In this document: piece by piece, positions 1 through 8,236 of the stretch
Layout: the number at the start of each line of letters is the position of its first letter
Numbering within the stretch: the first letter of the stretch is position 1
Assembly (NCBI GenBank): GCA_964424125.1
Contig: CAYRHS010000020.1
Span: 1-26,491, forward strand
Reading direction: 5' to 3'
DNA: 26,491 nucleotides
From: CAYRHS01 sp964424125
GTDB taxonomy: Bacteria > Actinomycetota > Acidimicrobiia > IMCC26256 > JAOSJL01
Program-made: the position numbers and the translations under genes
Notes under the pieces: model-generated
Seen by the model: only the letters and a program-made list of their open reading frames with translations
What the model was told of the DNA's origin: nothing
Databases searched by the model: none

Positions 1-4
1 CGGT

Positions 5-201
5 CTACAGCACCGCCACCACATCCGCCTGGGACCGCGGGCGGACGATCGCGCTGCCGTCGGCGTCGAGCGAGCACTCGCCCGTCACCGTCACGAACGC
101 AGCGGATGGGATCGCTATAGCCGTCTTCGCACCTGTTAGAACGACCTTGACGCCGCCCGGGGTCGAGCCGTCGTTCACGTAGAAGTACGCTCCTCCGGGA
201 T
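5..201 (-). pseudogene. Possible 3' remnant of an OB-fold-like protein gene
   Basis: Read on the minus strand, about 60 codons ending at the stop at 5-7 give a protein-like tail containing YFYVNDGS, TVTGECS and a final VRPRSQADVVAVL. This pattern (aromatic-rich strand, DDGS-like turn, V-T-G strand, closing R-x-R-S-x-x-D-V) resembles the end of OB-fold domains in secreted proteins. The frame stays open further upstream, but there it is only the antisense of the next gene's signal peptide and has low-complexity composition. No matching 5' part is visible. It is best read as a gene tail cut off by arrival of the large plus-strand gene. It could instead be a short independent ORF or chance. Confidence 0.35.
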
Positions 202-224
202 CCGGGTCGGAGGCACCAGAGCGC

Positions 225-3200
225 ATGGAGTGGGAGTGCAGGTCGCAACGCGGCCGCTGTGACCGATCTGTCGCCAGCTGTGCGTCATGGTGCCCGCCGG
301 CCCAGGCCCACCGCGCGCGCGCCGCCCTCGCGTTGATCCTCGCCGCACTGGTGGGCGTTGCGTCGTTCACCGTCGTGCTGGCGTCGCCGAAGCCCGCCGC
401 CGCGGAGGACCCGCCGATCCCTGACGGTGTCGAGGACTGGCTCCACCTCACCCATCCGGACTACGCGCTCGCCGGCTGGGCCTCACTCGTCCCGAAGGAG
501 GCGAGCGGGGTGTGCACCGAGGGTCCCGTGGGGTGCACGCGCACGGCCCGGTGGGTCGAGCTCGGTCCCCCGGCGCCCACCTACGCGGGACCCTCCGACG
601 GATCGCTCGGGGCGTGCATGCTCTTCATCTGGCCCTCGGACGGAGGGTTCTTCCCCGAGGGCGGGAACTTCGGAGGGGTCAGCCCCACCCACTTCGCCCT
701 CGGTCCGGAGGGGGAGGTGCCCGAGAACCTCCCGTTCGTCCTGCCGAGCCTCTCGCACAAGCGCATGCAACTCGGCGGCGGCCCCTACTTCATCACCTAC
801 ACCTCCCTCGACTCCGCGGCGACCGTCCAGGAACGGATGGACCAGTACGACGCCGCCCTGGCGGAATTGCAGAGCAAAAGCTGGCTGGTCCTCTACCGGG
901 AAGAGGGCAACCTGTGCGGGGGCGGCGGACCGATCGGTCCCGGGCCGGAAGCCGTCTGCGCGGTGCGCCCGTCGGCGACGGTACCGGGGGTGGTCGAGTT
1001 CGACGCCACTGACTCGGTCGACAACGTCGGCGACGGGCTCGTCACCGAATGGGACTTCGGCGACGGCAGCACGATCGCGCCGCCGGCTCCACCGCTGACG
1101 AACCATACCTACACGCTCCCGGGTAGCTATACGGCGACGGTCACGGTGACCGACGTCAACGGCAGCTCCGACAGCGCCGAGTGTCCCGTCGAGATCGACG
1201 CGCCGCAGTTGGGGGTGGGGTTGTCGTTCCCGGGTGCTGCGTCGGCGTTGTTCTCGCCCGGTGACACGGTGCCGGTCCGGGTCACGTTGAGCGCGACCGA
1301 GGGGGTGGGGGACCTGACGAACGTGTCGTTCGTGGGGGATCCGCTCGACGTGGTGCCGGATGCGGCGTTGACGCCGGTGTCGGAGCCGGACCCGGGGGAC
1401 CTGCCGGGTCCGGATGGGTTGACGTTGGCGCCGGGTGAGGAGGTGAGCTTCGACTACGAGTTCGAAGCCGCGCAGCCGGGCGCGTTCTCCGTGCGCAGCT
1501 CGGCGACGGGGATGGACGCGGCCGGCCGGCCCATCGGGCCGGTGGAGAACGAGCGCAACGGGCGGGTCGGCGCGCTGGACGTGGAGGTGACGGTCGATCC
1601 CGACACCGTCGACCTTGAGGAGAAGCCCGACCAGAGCGGACCGCAGCCCGAGCCGGCGACGGTGACGGTGACGGTGACGAACCCGTTCGCGGATCCGGTC
1701 GACGTCACCTTGGACGCATTCGAGCCGCAGCTGGTGACCGAGGTGGCGCCGCCGCCCGGCTACCAGGCGTTCAGCTACAGCGAGCTCGACGAGAACGACA
1801 ACGAGGTGCCCACCGACCCGCCGACGTCGGTCGACGTGGGCACGATCCCGGGTGCGGTGGAGGGCCAGCCGCCTCCGTCGGTGACCCAAGAGTTCACCGG
1901 CCTCGCGCTCGACGCCGGGACCGTGGACCTGCGCGTGCAGGCGAACGGGTTGATCGCCCAGGACGGCGCCCCGCCGCTGGCCGTCTCGGGCGGTGACACC
2001 GGCCGGATCGAGATCGCCGAGGGCACCGAGCTGTTCTTCGACGCGGAGATCGACGAGGGCACGGTCGAGCAGCGAGTGGCGCCCGGTGGCGGGTTCGAGC
2101 CGTGGGTCGACGGCGGCGAGTCGTGGGAGATCCACGGGACGCTCGAGAACCGCACCCTGGACAAGACGATCGAGGTCACGGTCGTGCCCGGCCTGGAGGG
2201 CAACGCGTCGTACGGGATCCCGATCCCGGAGGGTTCGACCCCGCCCGACGAGGAGTGCGGGATCGGGGTGCGCCGGGTGCTCGCGCCGGGCGAGCAGATC
2301 GACTTCGTCGCGCCCGTGCACACGATCCTCGACGGTGGGACTCGCGGCACGGTGACCTACGCGCCCGAGGCCTACGAGCTCGACGGCGAGGACCGCACCG
2401 CGCTCACCGCCGACCAGATCCTGGTCGCGACCGGTGCCGACGAACACGTCGTGCGCGTCGACACGCGGGACCGGCCGCCGGAGAACTTCGCCACCCCGAG
2501 CGAGGTCCTCTACCGCTTCGGCGCGTCGTTCCTCGACTCGGCCACGCAGTGGGCCAAGTCGCTCGTCCAGCTCACGACCTTGCCCCTACAGCTTGCCGAC
2601 ACGATCGCCGGCTTCCCGGAGAAGTGGGACGAGTACGTCCTGACGGTGTGGGCGAACCTCGACGACGCCGAGCGCGAGCAGTTCCTCACGTCGTTGGCCG
2701 AGACCATGGTCTCCGACCTGGGGTACGGGATCGCGCAGGCGCGCGACCACGTGAACGACGCCGTGTTCGCCTGGTTCAACGAGATGCTCCGCTCGTTCCG
2801 CGAGGGCGATCTCGCGGCCCAGGCTGCGCTCGCGGGAGGGATCGCGGGCCAGTTCCCCGACGTCGTCCTCGCTCGGGCGGTGGGAGTGTGCCGGCTGATC
2901 GGAACGACCGGGCGCGCGTTGTGGGCGGAGCGGGCCTTGGCACGCGCCGAGACCACCCTCGCTCAGGACGGCGACGCGCTGGTGGGGGCCGCGGCACGCG
3001 ACCTGCCCGACGGGGCACCGCTCGACTACGAGACGCACGGGCGCGGCATCTTCGGCATCGACCGGGAGATGAACCGCAAGGCCCAGGAGTTCGTCGACGA
3101 GACCGGCACGATCCTCGTGGTGCGTCGCCGTGGCGTGGAAGCCCTTCCCAAGATCGAGGATGGAACGCACTATCCGAAGGAGTTCTACGTCAAGGCCAAG

Positions 3201-4904
3201 AACGGCTCACCGACCGACGTCGATCGCCTCGGCGTCCCCGCCGAAAACATCGACGAGGTCATCATCAAGCAGCCGCCCCCGCTGAGCGAGGTGGAGGCGT
3301 CGCTCGCCGGCGCCGACGCGGACACGCGTGCACTCGTGCTCGCCCGCTGGAAGAAGCGCCACGAGGAATGGTGGGGCAAAGGCGCCGATCCCGAGACCGG
3401 CGCGGGCGGTGACATCGCCAAGAGCGAGCGCGCCAAGTGGCTCACCGACTACAAGGTGAACGGCCTGCCGATCCACAAGAAGAGCGGCACGCTCGACTGG
3501 CGCACCAACGTCGAAGAGGGGCGAGCCGTGCCGCCCGATGCCTTCGACCACTTCTACGAGCGGGTGCCCTTCGACCCGATCCTCACCGAGGGCACCGACG
3601 GCCGTCCGATGTACATCGCGCGCTGGGACGCCGGAGAGGGTCTGAAGCGCGGGACCGGCGACATGGACGCGATGGCGGTGATCCAGGCCGACTTCAGCCC
3701 GCTTCCGGAGGCGGCCCGGCTCGAGGTCTACGAACGGATGGAGGAGATCGGCTTCAAGCACGTCGAGTCCGCGAGCTGGAACGACCCTGCGGGCCGCAAC
3801 GGCTACCTGCAGGAGTTCTCGACCAACAACCCGGACTCGGAGGCGATGTGGGCGTGGATCCCTCACGACACGCCGCGCGCGGTCCGCTACGACCCCCAGG
3901 CCAGTTACCTCGACCCCGTCGACGCCCTCAACAGCGGCTGGCTCTACCTACGCGGCGCCAACGTCCAGCTGCGCAGCGAGCCGACCTCGCTCGACGTCGA
4001 CCTCTCCGAACCCGCGCCCGTGGCGCGACCCGACTACCTCAACCCCAAGACGATCTTCCTCGTGAACCCGGCCTGCGACCACAGCATCGACAGCATCGAT
4101 GGAGGCGGGCTCACCGTCGGGCTGCGGACGGTGCTGCGTCCCGCGCAGGAGGCCGCCACTTGCGACATCGTCTTCGACCGCGGCCCCGACGCCCTCATCC
4201 TGCGCGAAGGAACCGACGGCACGATCGAAAGCTGGACCGAGGACGACGGTTGGGCGCCCTACGACTTCTCCATCACCGGCGAGATCCCCGTCCTGCCCCA
4301 GAGCGTCAGCACCCAAGGTGCCGACGCGGGCGCCACCGAGGTCGAGATCGCTTCCCAAGACGACCTGCACCTCGTGGCCGGCGTCGACGAATGGTTCGCG
4401 GTCGGTGACAAGGTCGTTCTCGACCCCGGCGGCCCCAACGAAGAGACCGCCGCGATCGCCGGATTCGGCTCGCTCGTCTTCGAACAGCCCCTCCAGCACG
4501 ACCACGACCCCGGCGAGATGATCAGCGTCGTCGACCCCGCCGACACCACCAACACCGGCGGAGGTGGAGGAGACGGCAGTGGTGGCGGCGGAGGGAGCGG
4601 TGGCGGCACCGGCACCCCCGGCGGCTCCGGGAATCAGCAGGCCGGCGCCGGCAACGGCACCTCCCCCGGCGCCTCCGCGCCGGGCACGCCCGCCGGCACC
4701 TCCGCCGTCGCCGGTGAGCAGGTCCAGGCCGCGACCGGCACCGAGACCACCGGCACCGAGACCACCGGCTCGCTGCCCTTCACCGGCGCGGGCATGCTGC
4801 GCTTCTTCGCCGTGCTCGGCATCGCCCTCCTGCTGCTCGGAACCATCCTCGCCCCCCACAGCCGGAGATCACGACGCGCAGCCGCCCGACCCCGGGCTCC
4901 CTAA
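225..4904 (+). CDS. Giant LPFTG wall-anchored PKD protein with toxin-like C-terminal module
   Basis: A 1559-residue exported protein. The ATG has GGAGG at 209-213, and an in-frame TAG at 180 rules out earlier starts. Residues 1-60 are a signal peptide with a long n-region, a hydrophobic core near 34-56 and an Ala-rich cleavage site before EDPP. A PKD domain spans about 243-326 (WDFGDGS at 276). Beta-rich CARDB/DUF11-like segments follow to about 745, then a mostly helical stretch at 754-950. Residues 950-1225 resemble modules of large actinobacterial polymorphic-toxin proteins and EF-type adenylyl cyclases: ILVVRRRG (963-970), YVKAKNG with K990 and K992, GTGDMDAMAV with D1146 and D1148, and YLQEFSTNN (1194-1202). 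A small beta module (about 1366-1437), a Gly/Ser/Thr linker, LPFTG (1517-1521), a TM helix (1524-1543) and an Arg-rich tail indicate sortase anchoring. No sortase or immunity gene is adjacent. Enzymatic activity is inferred only. Confidence 0.88.
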   Translation: MEWECRSQRGRCDRSVASCASWCPPAQAHRARAALALILAALVGVASFTVVLASPKPAAAEDPPIPDGVEDWLHLTHPDYALAGWASLVPKEASGVCTEGPVGCTRTARWVELGPPAPTYAGPSDGSLGACMLFIWPSDGGFFPEGGNFGGVSPTHFALGPEGEVPENLPFVLPSLSHKRMQLGGGPYFITYTSLDSAATVQERMDQYDAALAELQSKSWLVLYREEGNLCGGGGPIGPGPEAVCAVRPSATVPGVVEFDATDSVDNVGDGLVTEWDFGDGSTIAPPAPPLTNHTYTLPGSYTATVTVTDVNGSSDSAECPVEIDAPQLGVGLSFPGAASALFSPGDTVPVRVTLSATEGVGDLTNVSFVGDPLDVVPDAALTPVSEPDPGDLPGPDGLTLAPGEEVSFDYEFEAAQPGAFSVRSSATGMDAAGRPIGPVENERNGRVGALDVEVTVDPDTVDLEEKPDQSGPQPEPATVTVTVTNPFADPVDVTLDAFEPQLVTEVAPPPGYQAFSYSELDENDNEVPTDPPTSVDVGTIPGAVEGQPPPSVTQEFTGLALDAGTVDLRVQANGLIAQDGAPPLAVSGGDTGRIEIAEGTELFFDAEIDEGTVEQRVAPGGGFEPWVDGGESWEIHGTLENRTLDKTIEVTVVPGLEGNASYGIPIPEGSTPPDEECGIGVRRVLAPGEQIDFVAPVHTILDGGTRGTVTYAPEAYELDGEDRTALTADQILVATGADEHVVRVDTRDRPPENFATPSEVLYRFGASFLDSATQWAKSLVQLTTLPLQLADTIAGFPEKWDEYVLTVWANLDDAEREQFLTSLAETMVSDLGYGIAQARDHVNDAVFAWFNEMLRSFREGDLAAQAALAGGIAGQFPDVVLARAVGVCRLIGTTGRALWAERALARAETTLAQDGDALVGAAARDLPDGAPLDYETHGRGIFGIDREMNRKAQEFVDETGTILVVRRRGVEALPKIEDGTHYPKEFYVKAKNGSPTDVDRLGVPAENIDEVIIKQPPPLSEVEASLAGADADTRALVLARWKKRHEEWWGKGADPETGAGGDIAKSERAKWLTDYKVNGLPIHKKSGTLDWRTNVEEGRAVPPDAFDHFYERVPFDPILTEGTDGRPMYIARWDAGEGLKRGTGDMDAMAVIQADFSPLPEAARLEVYERMEEIGFKHVESASWNDPAGRNGYLQEFSTNNPDSEAMWAWIPHDTPRAVRYDPQASYLDPVDALNSGWLYLRGANVQLRSEPTSLDVDLSEPAPVARPDYLNPKTIFLVNPACDHSIDSIDGGGLTVGLRTVLRPAQEAATCDIVFDRGPDALILREGTDGTIESWTEDDGWAPYDFSITGEIPVLPQSVSTQGADAGATEVEIASQDDLHLVAGVDEWFAVGDKVVLDPGGPNEETAAIAGFGSLVFEQPLQHDHDPGEMISVVDPADTTNTGGGGGDGSGGGGGSGGGTGTPGGSGNQQAGAGNGTSPGASAPGTPAGTSAVAGEQVQAATGTETTGTETTGSLPFTGAGMLRFFAVLGIALLLLGTILAPHSRRSRRAAARPRAP
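4737..4766 (+). repeat. 15-bp tandem repeat in the wall-spanning linker
   Basis: Two exact copies of GGCACCGAGACCACC lie head to tail and encode GTETT twice, just before the LPFTG signal. Such Thr-rich repeats are usual in linkers that cross the cell wall, and copy number may vary between strains. Confidence 0.8.
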
Positions 4905-4911
4905 ACGCGCG

Positions 4912-4928
4912 CCCGGCCGTCGGCCGGG
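4912..4928. terminator. Hairpin between convergent genes
   Basis: A perfect 7-bp stem, CCCGGCC/GGCCGGG with loop GTC, lies 8 bases past the stop of the wall-anchored protein and 6 bases before the stop of the convergent cupin. It has no T-tract, which is common for high-GC actinobacterial terminators. Because it is symmetric it could serve both genes. Confidence 0.5.
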
Positions 4929-4934
4929 TGCCGG

Positions 4935-5441
4935 TCACGTCGCGGTCGGGGACGGCTCCAGGGGCGGGCCGAGGATCTCGACGCCGAGCTCGGCCGCGCG
5001 CTGCACGATCGCCGCCATGTCGGGACCACCCTCGGCGGCGAACATCGGTCCTACGGTTCGCTGGAGCTCCTCGAAGCGCCCGCCCGGGTGGTTGAAGCCG
5101 ACCGCGCGAGCGGTGTCGGTCTCGATGACGTAGGTGTGGACCGCGTTGGGCGGCGTGTAGACGAAATCGCCCGCCGAGAGCAGGTGCTCCTCGTCGTCGA
5201 TGACGAAGCGGATCGTCCCTTCGAGCACGTACTCCCACGTCGCCCAGGGATGACGGTGCAGCGGCGCGCTGTCGCCCCGGGCCCCGGACTCGTCGAAGAA
5301 GTCCGGTGCGCCGTCGATGTCGCCGAACATGAACCGCATGCGGTCGGTCGGCGTGAACGAGTAGGCGCGAGCCTCGTCGGCGCGCTGGATCATCGTGGTC
5401 GTAGGCAGGCTCGCGGTCGCGGCCGTGACGTCCAAGGGCAT
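4935..5441 (-). CDS. Cupin-domain protein
   Basis: A 168-residue single-domain cupin. The ATG at 5441 is chosen because GGGAGGA lies 9 bases upstream on this strand; an upstream in-frame start at 5504 would run through the intergenic repeat block and has no such site. The likely metal ligands of cupin motif 1 are H62, H64 and E70 or E74 (LHRHPWATWEYVLEG), and H102 is the ligand in motif 2 (PPNAVHTY). The family includes dioxygenases, isomerases and ligand sensors, and the substrate cannot be told. It is divergent from a TetR regulator 71 bases away, so it is a plausible target of that regulator. Confidence 0.85.
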   Translation of the reverse strand: MPLDVTAATASLPTTTMIQRADEARAYSFTPTDRMRFMFGDIDGAPDFFDESGARGDSAPLHRHPWATWEYVLEGTIRFVIDDEEHLLSAGDFVYTPPNAVHTYVIETDTARAVGFNHPGGRFEELQRTVGPMFAAEGGPDMAAIVQRAAELGVEILGPPLEPSPTAT

Positions 5442-5468
5442 GTCACCATTCCTCCCAAGCAGTGAACT

Positions 5469-5490
5469 GTACGGTACGGTACGGGTACGG
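5469..5490. promoter_or_regulatory. GTACG repeat block, candidate TetR operator
   Basis: Four copies of GTACG start at 5469, 5474, 5479 and 5485 in the 71-bp gap between the divergent cupin and TetR genes. Iterated, GTAC-centred sites in such gaps are typical of TetR autoregulatory operators. The block is not a perfect long palindrome, so its use as the operator is inferred from position and repetition. Confidence 0.45.
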
Positions 5491-5512
5491 ACCGCCGCGG
5501 TCAAGAGAGCAG

Positions 5513-6124
5513 ATGACGACGACGAGTACGGACCGTCGCGCCCGCTACCTGGAGGTGGCCCAACGGCTCTTCGCCGAGCACGGCTTCGTCGGGACCACGA
5601 TGGACATGATCGTGGCCGAGGCGGGGGGCTCCAAGGCCACCCTCTACCAGTACTTCCCCGAGAAGGACGCCCTCGTGGCGGGGTTGATGGACCAGGTCGC
5701 GGCGTCGGTGAGCTCCCGCACGCCGTCCCTCGCGGTCGACGACGTCCCGCTCGAAGAGGCCCTCACGATCATCGGGCGTCGCGCGCTCGAGGGGGTGGTG
5801 AGCCCGCGTGCGATCGGGCTGCTCCGCCTGTGCCTGGGCGAGTACGGGCGCTTCCCCGAGCTCGCCCGGGTGGTGTGGGAGCATGGGCCTGCGGTGACCT
5901 ACGCCAACTTCCGCCGGTTCCTCGAGGAGCGGCAGGCCCGGGGTGAGGTGCGCGTCGAAGACACGCAGCTCGCGGCCGAGCATTTCATCGCCGGTATCGT
6001 CGGGCACCTCCAGCTGAAGGTGGCGATGGGGATGGCCGAACCGCCCTCGTCCGACGAGATCGACCGGCGGGTCGCGGCCGCGGCCGCAACGTTCCTGGCC
6101 CGCTACGGCACGGAGACGCCGTAG
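5513..6124 (+). CDS. TetR/AcrR-family transcriptional regulator
   Basis: A 203-residue protein with a typical TetR N-terminal helix-turn-helix at about residues 8-50: an LFAEHGFVGTTMDMIV helix pair, then GGSKATLYQYFPEKDAL as the recognition helix and its cap. The C-terminal helical region resembles the AefR-like ligand-binding domain (RLCLGEYGRFPELARVVWEH). The ATG at 5513 follows a purine run (AAGAGAG). An earlier in-frame ATG at 5462 would add residues translated from the operator-like repeats and is unlikely. It probably represses itself and the divergent cupin gene. The inducer is unknown. Confidence 0.92.
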   Translation: MTTTSTDRRARYLEVAQRLFAEHGFVGTTMDMIVAEAGGSKATLYQYFPEKDALVAGLMDQVAASVSSRTPSLAVDDVPLEEALTIIGRRALEGVVSPRAIGLLRLCLGEYGRFPELARVVWEHGPAVTYANFRRFLEERQARGEVRVEDTQLAAEHFIAGIVGHLQLKVAMGMAEPPSSDEIDRRVAAAAATFLARYGTETP

Positions 6125-6168
6125 GCGGCGACGGGCCGGCTCGGGGGCGACTCAAGGGCAGGCGCCGG

Positions 6169-7089
6169 ATGGACGATCCTGGTGAGGTGAGCAGGACGCG
6201 AGTCCGCCGACGCGTCGCGCCCGCGACTGCGGTCCTGGCCGCGCTCGCCCTGGTGATCGGGCTCGCCTCGTGCCTGCCCGGCAGCGACCCGCCACCCGCG
6301 AGCCCACCCCCGCCCCAGCCTCCCGACTCCTTCACCACCGACGCCGGGTTCGTCGCCTTCGGCGACTTCGGTGGTGGGCCCCACCAGGACGACGTGGCGG
6401 CGGCGATGACCACCTGGGCGTCGTCCCACCGTGTCGACGCCCTCGTCACGACTGGCGACAACGTGTACCCGAGCGGCGAACCGAGTCTGTTCGCGGCCGA
6501 CCTCGTCGATCCCTACGAGGCGCTGCTGGAGACGAGGCCGCTGTGGGTGACCCTCGGGAACCACGACGTCCTCGGCGGGTACGGCTACGAGCAACTCACG
6601 TTCCTCGGCCTCCCCGCGCTCCCCTACGCGAAGACGCTCGACGGGATCCAGTTCCTGTTCCTCGACGCCAACCATCCCGACGACGCCCAGGCGGCCTGGC
6701 TGGACGCGCGCCTCGCCGAGCCCGGACCGCCCTTCCGCGTCGTGGTGTTCCACCAACCCGCCTACTCGTGCGGGCCCCACGGCTCGACCGACGCCGTGGT
6801 CGACCACTGGGTCCCCGTGCTCGAGGAGCACCGGGTCGCGTTGGTGCTCACCGGTCATGACCACCTGTACGAGCGCTTCGCGTCGGCGGACGGCGTCACC
6901 TACGTCGTCACCGGCGCGGGCGGCAAGAGTCTCTACGAGGAACGGGACCCGTGCGACGACGCGTCGATCGAGCAGGCCGCCGCGGTCCAGTACCACTTCG
7001 TCGCCGGTGAGCTCGCGGGGCACGAGCTCACGATCCGCGCCGTCGCCGAGAACGGCGAGGTGCTCGACGAGACCATCATCGAGCGCTGA
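6169..7089 (+). CDS. Secreted lipoprotein metallophosphatase (calcineurin-like)
   Basis: A 306-residue exported phosphoesterase. An Arg-rich n-region, a hydrophobic core and the lipobox GLASC predict lipid attachment outside the membrane; a Pro-rich spacer follows. All five metallophosphatase blocks are present: GDFGG (D66), GDNVYP (D97, N98), GNHD (N131, H132), FHQPAYS (H195) and GHDHLYER (H230, H232), so a dinuclear metal centre and activity are expected. The arrangement resembles purple-acid-phosphatase-like enzymes. The substrate is unknown. A GTG at 6187 would give a more standard lipoprotein signal and is an equally possible start. It stands alone, 44 bases after the TetR gene and convergent with the next gene. 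Confidence 0.88.
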   Translation: MDDPGEVSRTRVRRRVAPATAVLAALALVIGLASCLPGSDPPPASPPPPQPPDSFTTDAGFVAFGDFGGGPHQDDVAAAMTTWASSHRVDALVTTGDNVYPSGEPSLFAADLVDPYEALLETRPLWVTLGNHDVLGGYGYEQLTFLGLPALPYAKTLDGIQFLFLDANHPDDAQAAWLDARLAEPGPPFRVVVFHQPAYSCGPHGSTDAVVDHWVPVLEEHRVALVLTGHDHLYERFASADGVTYVVTGAGGKSLYEERDPCDDASIEQAAAVQYHFVAGELAGHELTIRAVAENGEVLDETIIER

Positions 7090-7104
7090 TCGAGGGCGAT
7101 GCCC

Positions 7105-7746
7105 TCAGGCAGGAATGAGCACGAGCTCGGCGCCGGCGTCGGTGGTGCCGGCGGTCACGATCACGAGATTCCCGTCCTCACAGCGATATGAGGCGTTGTC
7201 GAACGGGGTCTGCGTGAGGCTGCCTCCTTCGCCGAACAGGACGAAAGGATCGACCGGCTGGCCGTCGATCGCGATCATGACCTCGAGCCCGCCGTCGGTG
7301 ACCTGCATCTGCAGCGTTTCGCCGTCGGTGGTGTAGGTCCCCGACGAGGTGCCGCCGAGGCTGATCTCGGTCACCGTGCTCGCCTGCTCGACGGTCAGCG
7401 ACAGGTTGTCGGGCACGTAGGTGAACGTGCCGTCGGTCCGGACGTCGAGTTCGACGCGCCCCGAAGCCTGGAACGCGACGCCGGACTGAGCCCCGAGCGC
7501 GTCGTACTGCGCCTGGACCGCTTGCTCGCCGAGCTCCCAGGTACCGACCACACAGTCATCACCCGACATCGGGCCCGACGAGCTGCCGGCGGTCGTCTCG
7601 CTCCCGCTCGGCGCGGTGCCGTCGCCGGTGGCGGGAGCGGCATCCGACGCGTCGCCCGCCTCGTCGTTCCCGCCACTGGAGCAGGCACCGAGCACGAGCA
7701 GGCCGAGCGCGGCGAACGCCAGGAGTCGCCGCCCCCGGGATCTCAT
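7105..7746 (-). CDS. Secreted lipoprotein, lipocalin-like
   Basis: A 213-residue lipoprotein with signal peptide and lipobox LGAC (Cys22). A low-complexity Gly/Ser/Ala/Thr spacer runs to about residue 62. The beta-rich globular part contains VVGTWEL, then alternating strands such as RVELDVRTDGTFTYVP and GTYTTDGETLQM, a pattern seen in lipocalin-like domains that bind small hydrophobic ligands. Two Cys in the mature part (in DDCVVGTW and YRCEDG) could form a disulfide. The ATG overlaps the upstream cupin stop by four bases (ATGA), so the two are translationally coupled. The long open frame upstream of this ATG is shadow. Confidence 0.85.
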   Translation of the reverse strand: MRSRGRRLLAFAALGLLVLGACSSGGNDEAGDASDAAPATGDGTAPSGSETTAGSSSGPMSGDDCVVGTWELGEQAVQAQYDALGAQSGVAFQASGRVELDVRTDGTFTYVPDNLSLTVEQASTVTEISLGGTSSGTYTTDGETLQMQVTDGGLEVMIAIDGQPVDPFVLFGEGGSLTQTPFDNASYRCEDGNLVIVTAGTTDAGAELVLIPA

Positions 7747-8141
7747 CTCGGCTTGTGCTCGGTTCCCAGTCCCGGGGTGACGAAGAGCACCCAGCCGGGC
7801 TCGACGACGTCGGCAGTGTGCCAGACGCCCTTCGGGTTGATCGTCGCCATCGACGCGTGGAGCTCGACGCGCTCCGCTCCGCCGTCGACCTCGCGGATCA
7901 GCACACTCTCGCCCGTGAGCTGGGCCACGAGCTCCTCCCCCGCCGGATGACGCTCCCACGTGTCCCACGTCGCCGCCTGGCGGATGAGGCAGACCATGCG
8001 CCCCTCCTCGCCGTCGGCAGCGGCGAGACGTTCGTAGCGCTCGAGGAACTCGGGGCTCCACTCGAAGTCGGCGACCGGGATCGCTCTCGATCCCAATCCG
8101 AGGTGGACGTAAGTGCTCGTGAAGTCGAACGGGTCGCGCAT
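7743..8141 (-). CDS. Cupin-domain protein
   Basis: A 132-residue single-domain cupin. Motif 1 is WERHPAGEELVAQLTG, giving ligands H65 and E69 or E70; motif 2 ends with GVWHTADV, giving H108. The WExHPxGxE form is common in small cupins of unknown function. Its stop overlaps the ATG of the lipoprotein gene, so both are in one transcript. No good Shine-Dalgarno is visible before the ATG, and the transcript may be nearly leaderless. It is divergent from another cupin across 95 bp. Confidence 0.8.
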   Translation of the reverse strand: MRDPFDFTSTYVHLGLGSRAIPVADFEWSPEFLERYERLAAADGEEGRMVCLIRQAATWDTWERHPAGEELVAQLTGESVLIREVDGGAERVELHASMATINPKGVWHTADVVEPGWVLFVTPGLGTEHKPR

Positions 8142-8236
8142 CGCGAGCAGTCTCGCGCGGCTGACGAAACGCTCCGACGCCGCGAGATCCGTCCCCGGGT
8201 GCCACCCTGGTCGCGGAGCGACCCGGAGCAGGATCC

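Noticed and set aside
1659..1680. Short GGTGAC repeat run
   Set aside because: It encodes an alternating Thr-Val beta strand (TVTVTVT), so it is explained by protein sequence rather than a DNA element.
483..2447. Long minus-strand open frame opposite the giant gene
   Set aside because: Composition is Arg/His/Val-rich with no recognisable domain. It is the typical antisense shadow of a high-GC gene, and the plus strand has a signal peptide, PKD domain and consistent codon use.
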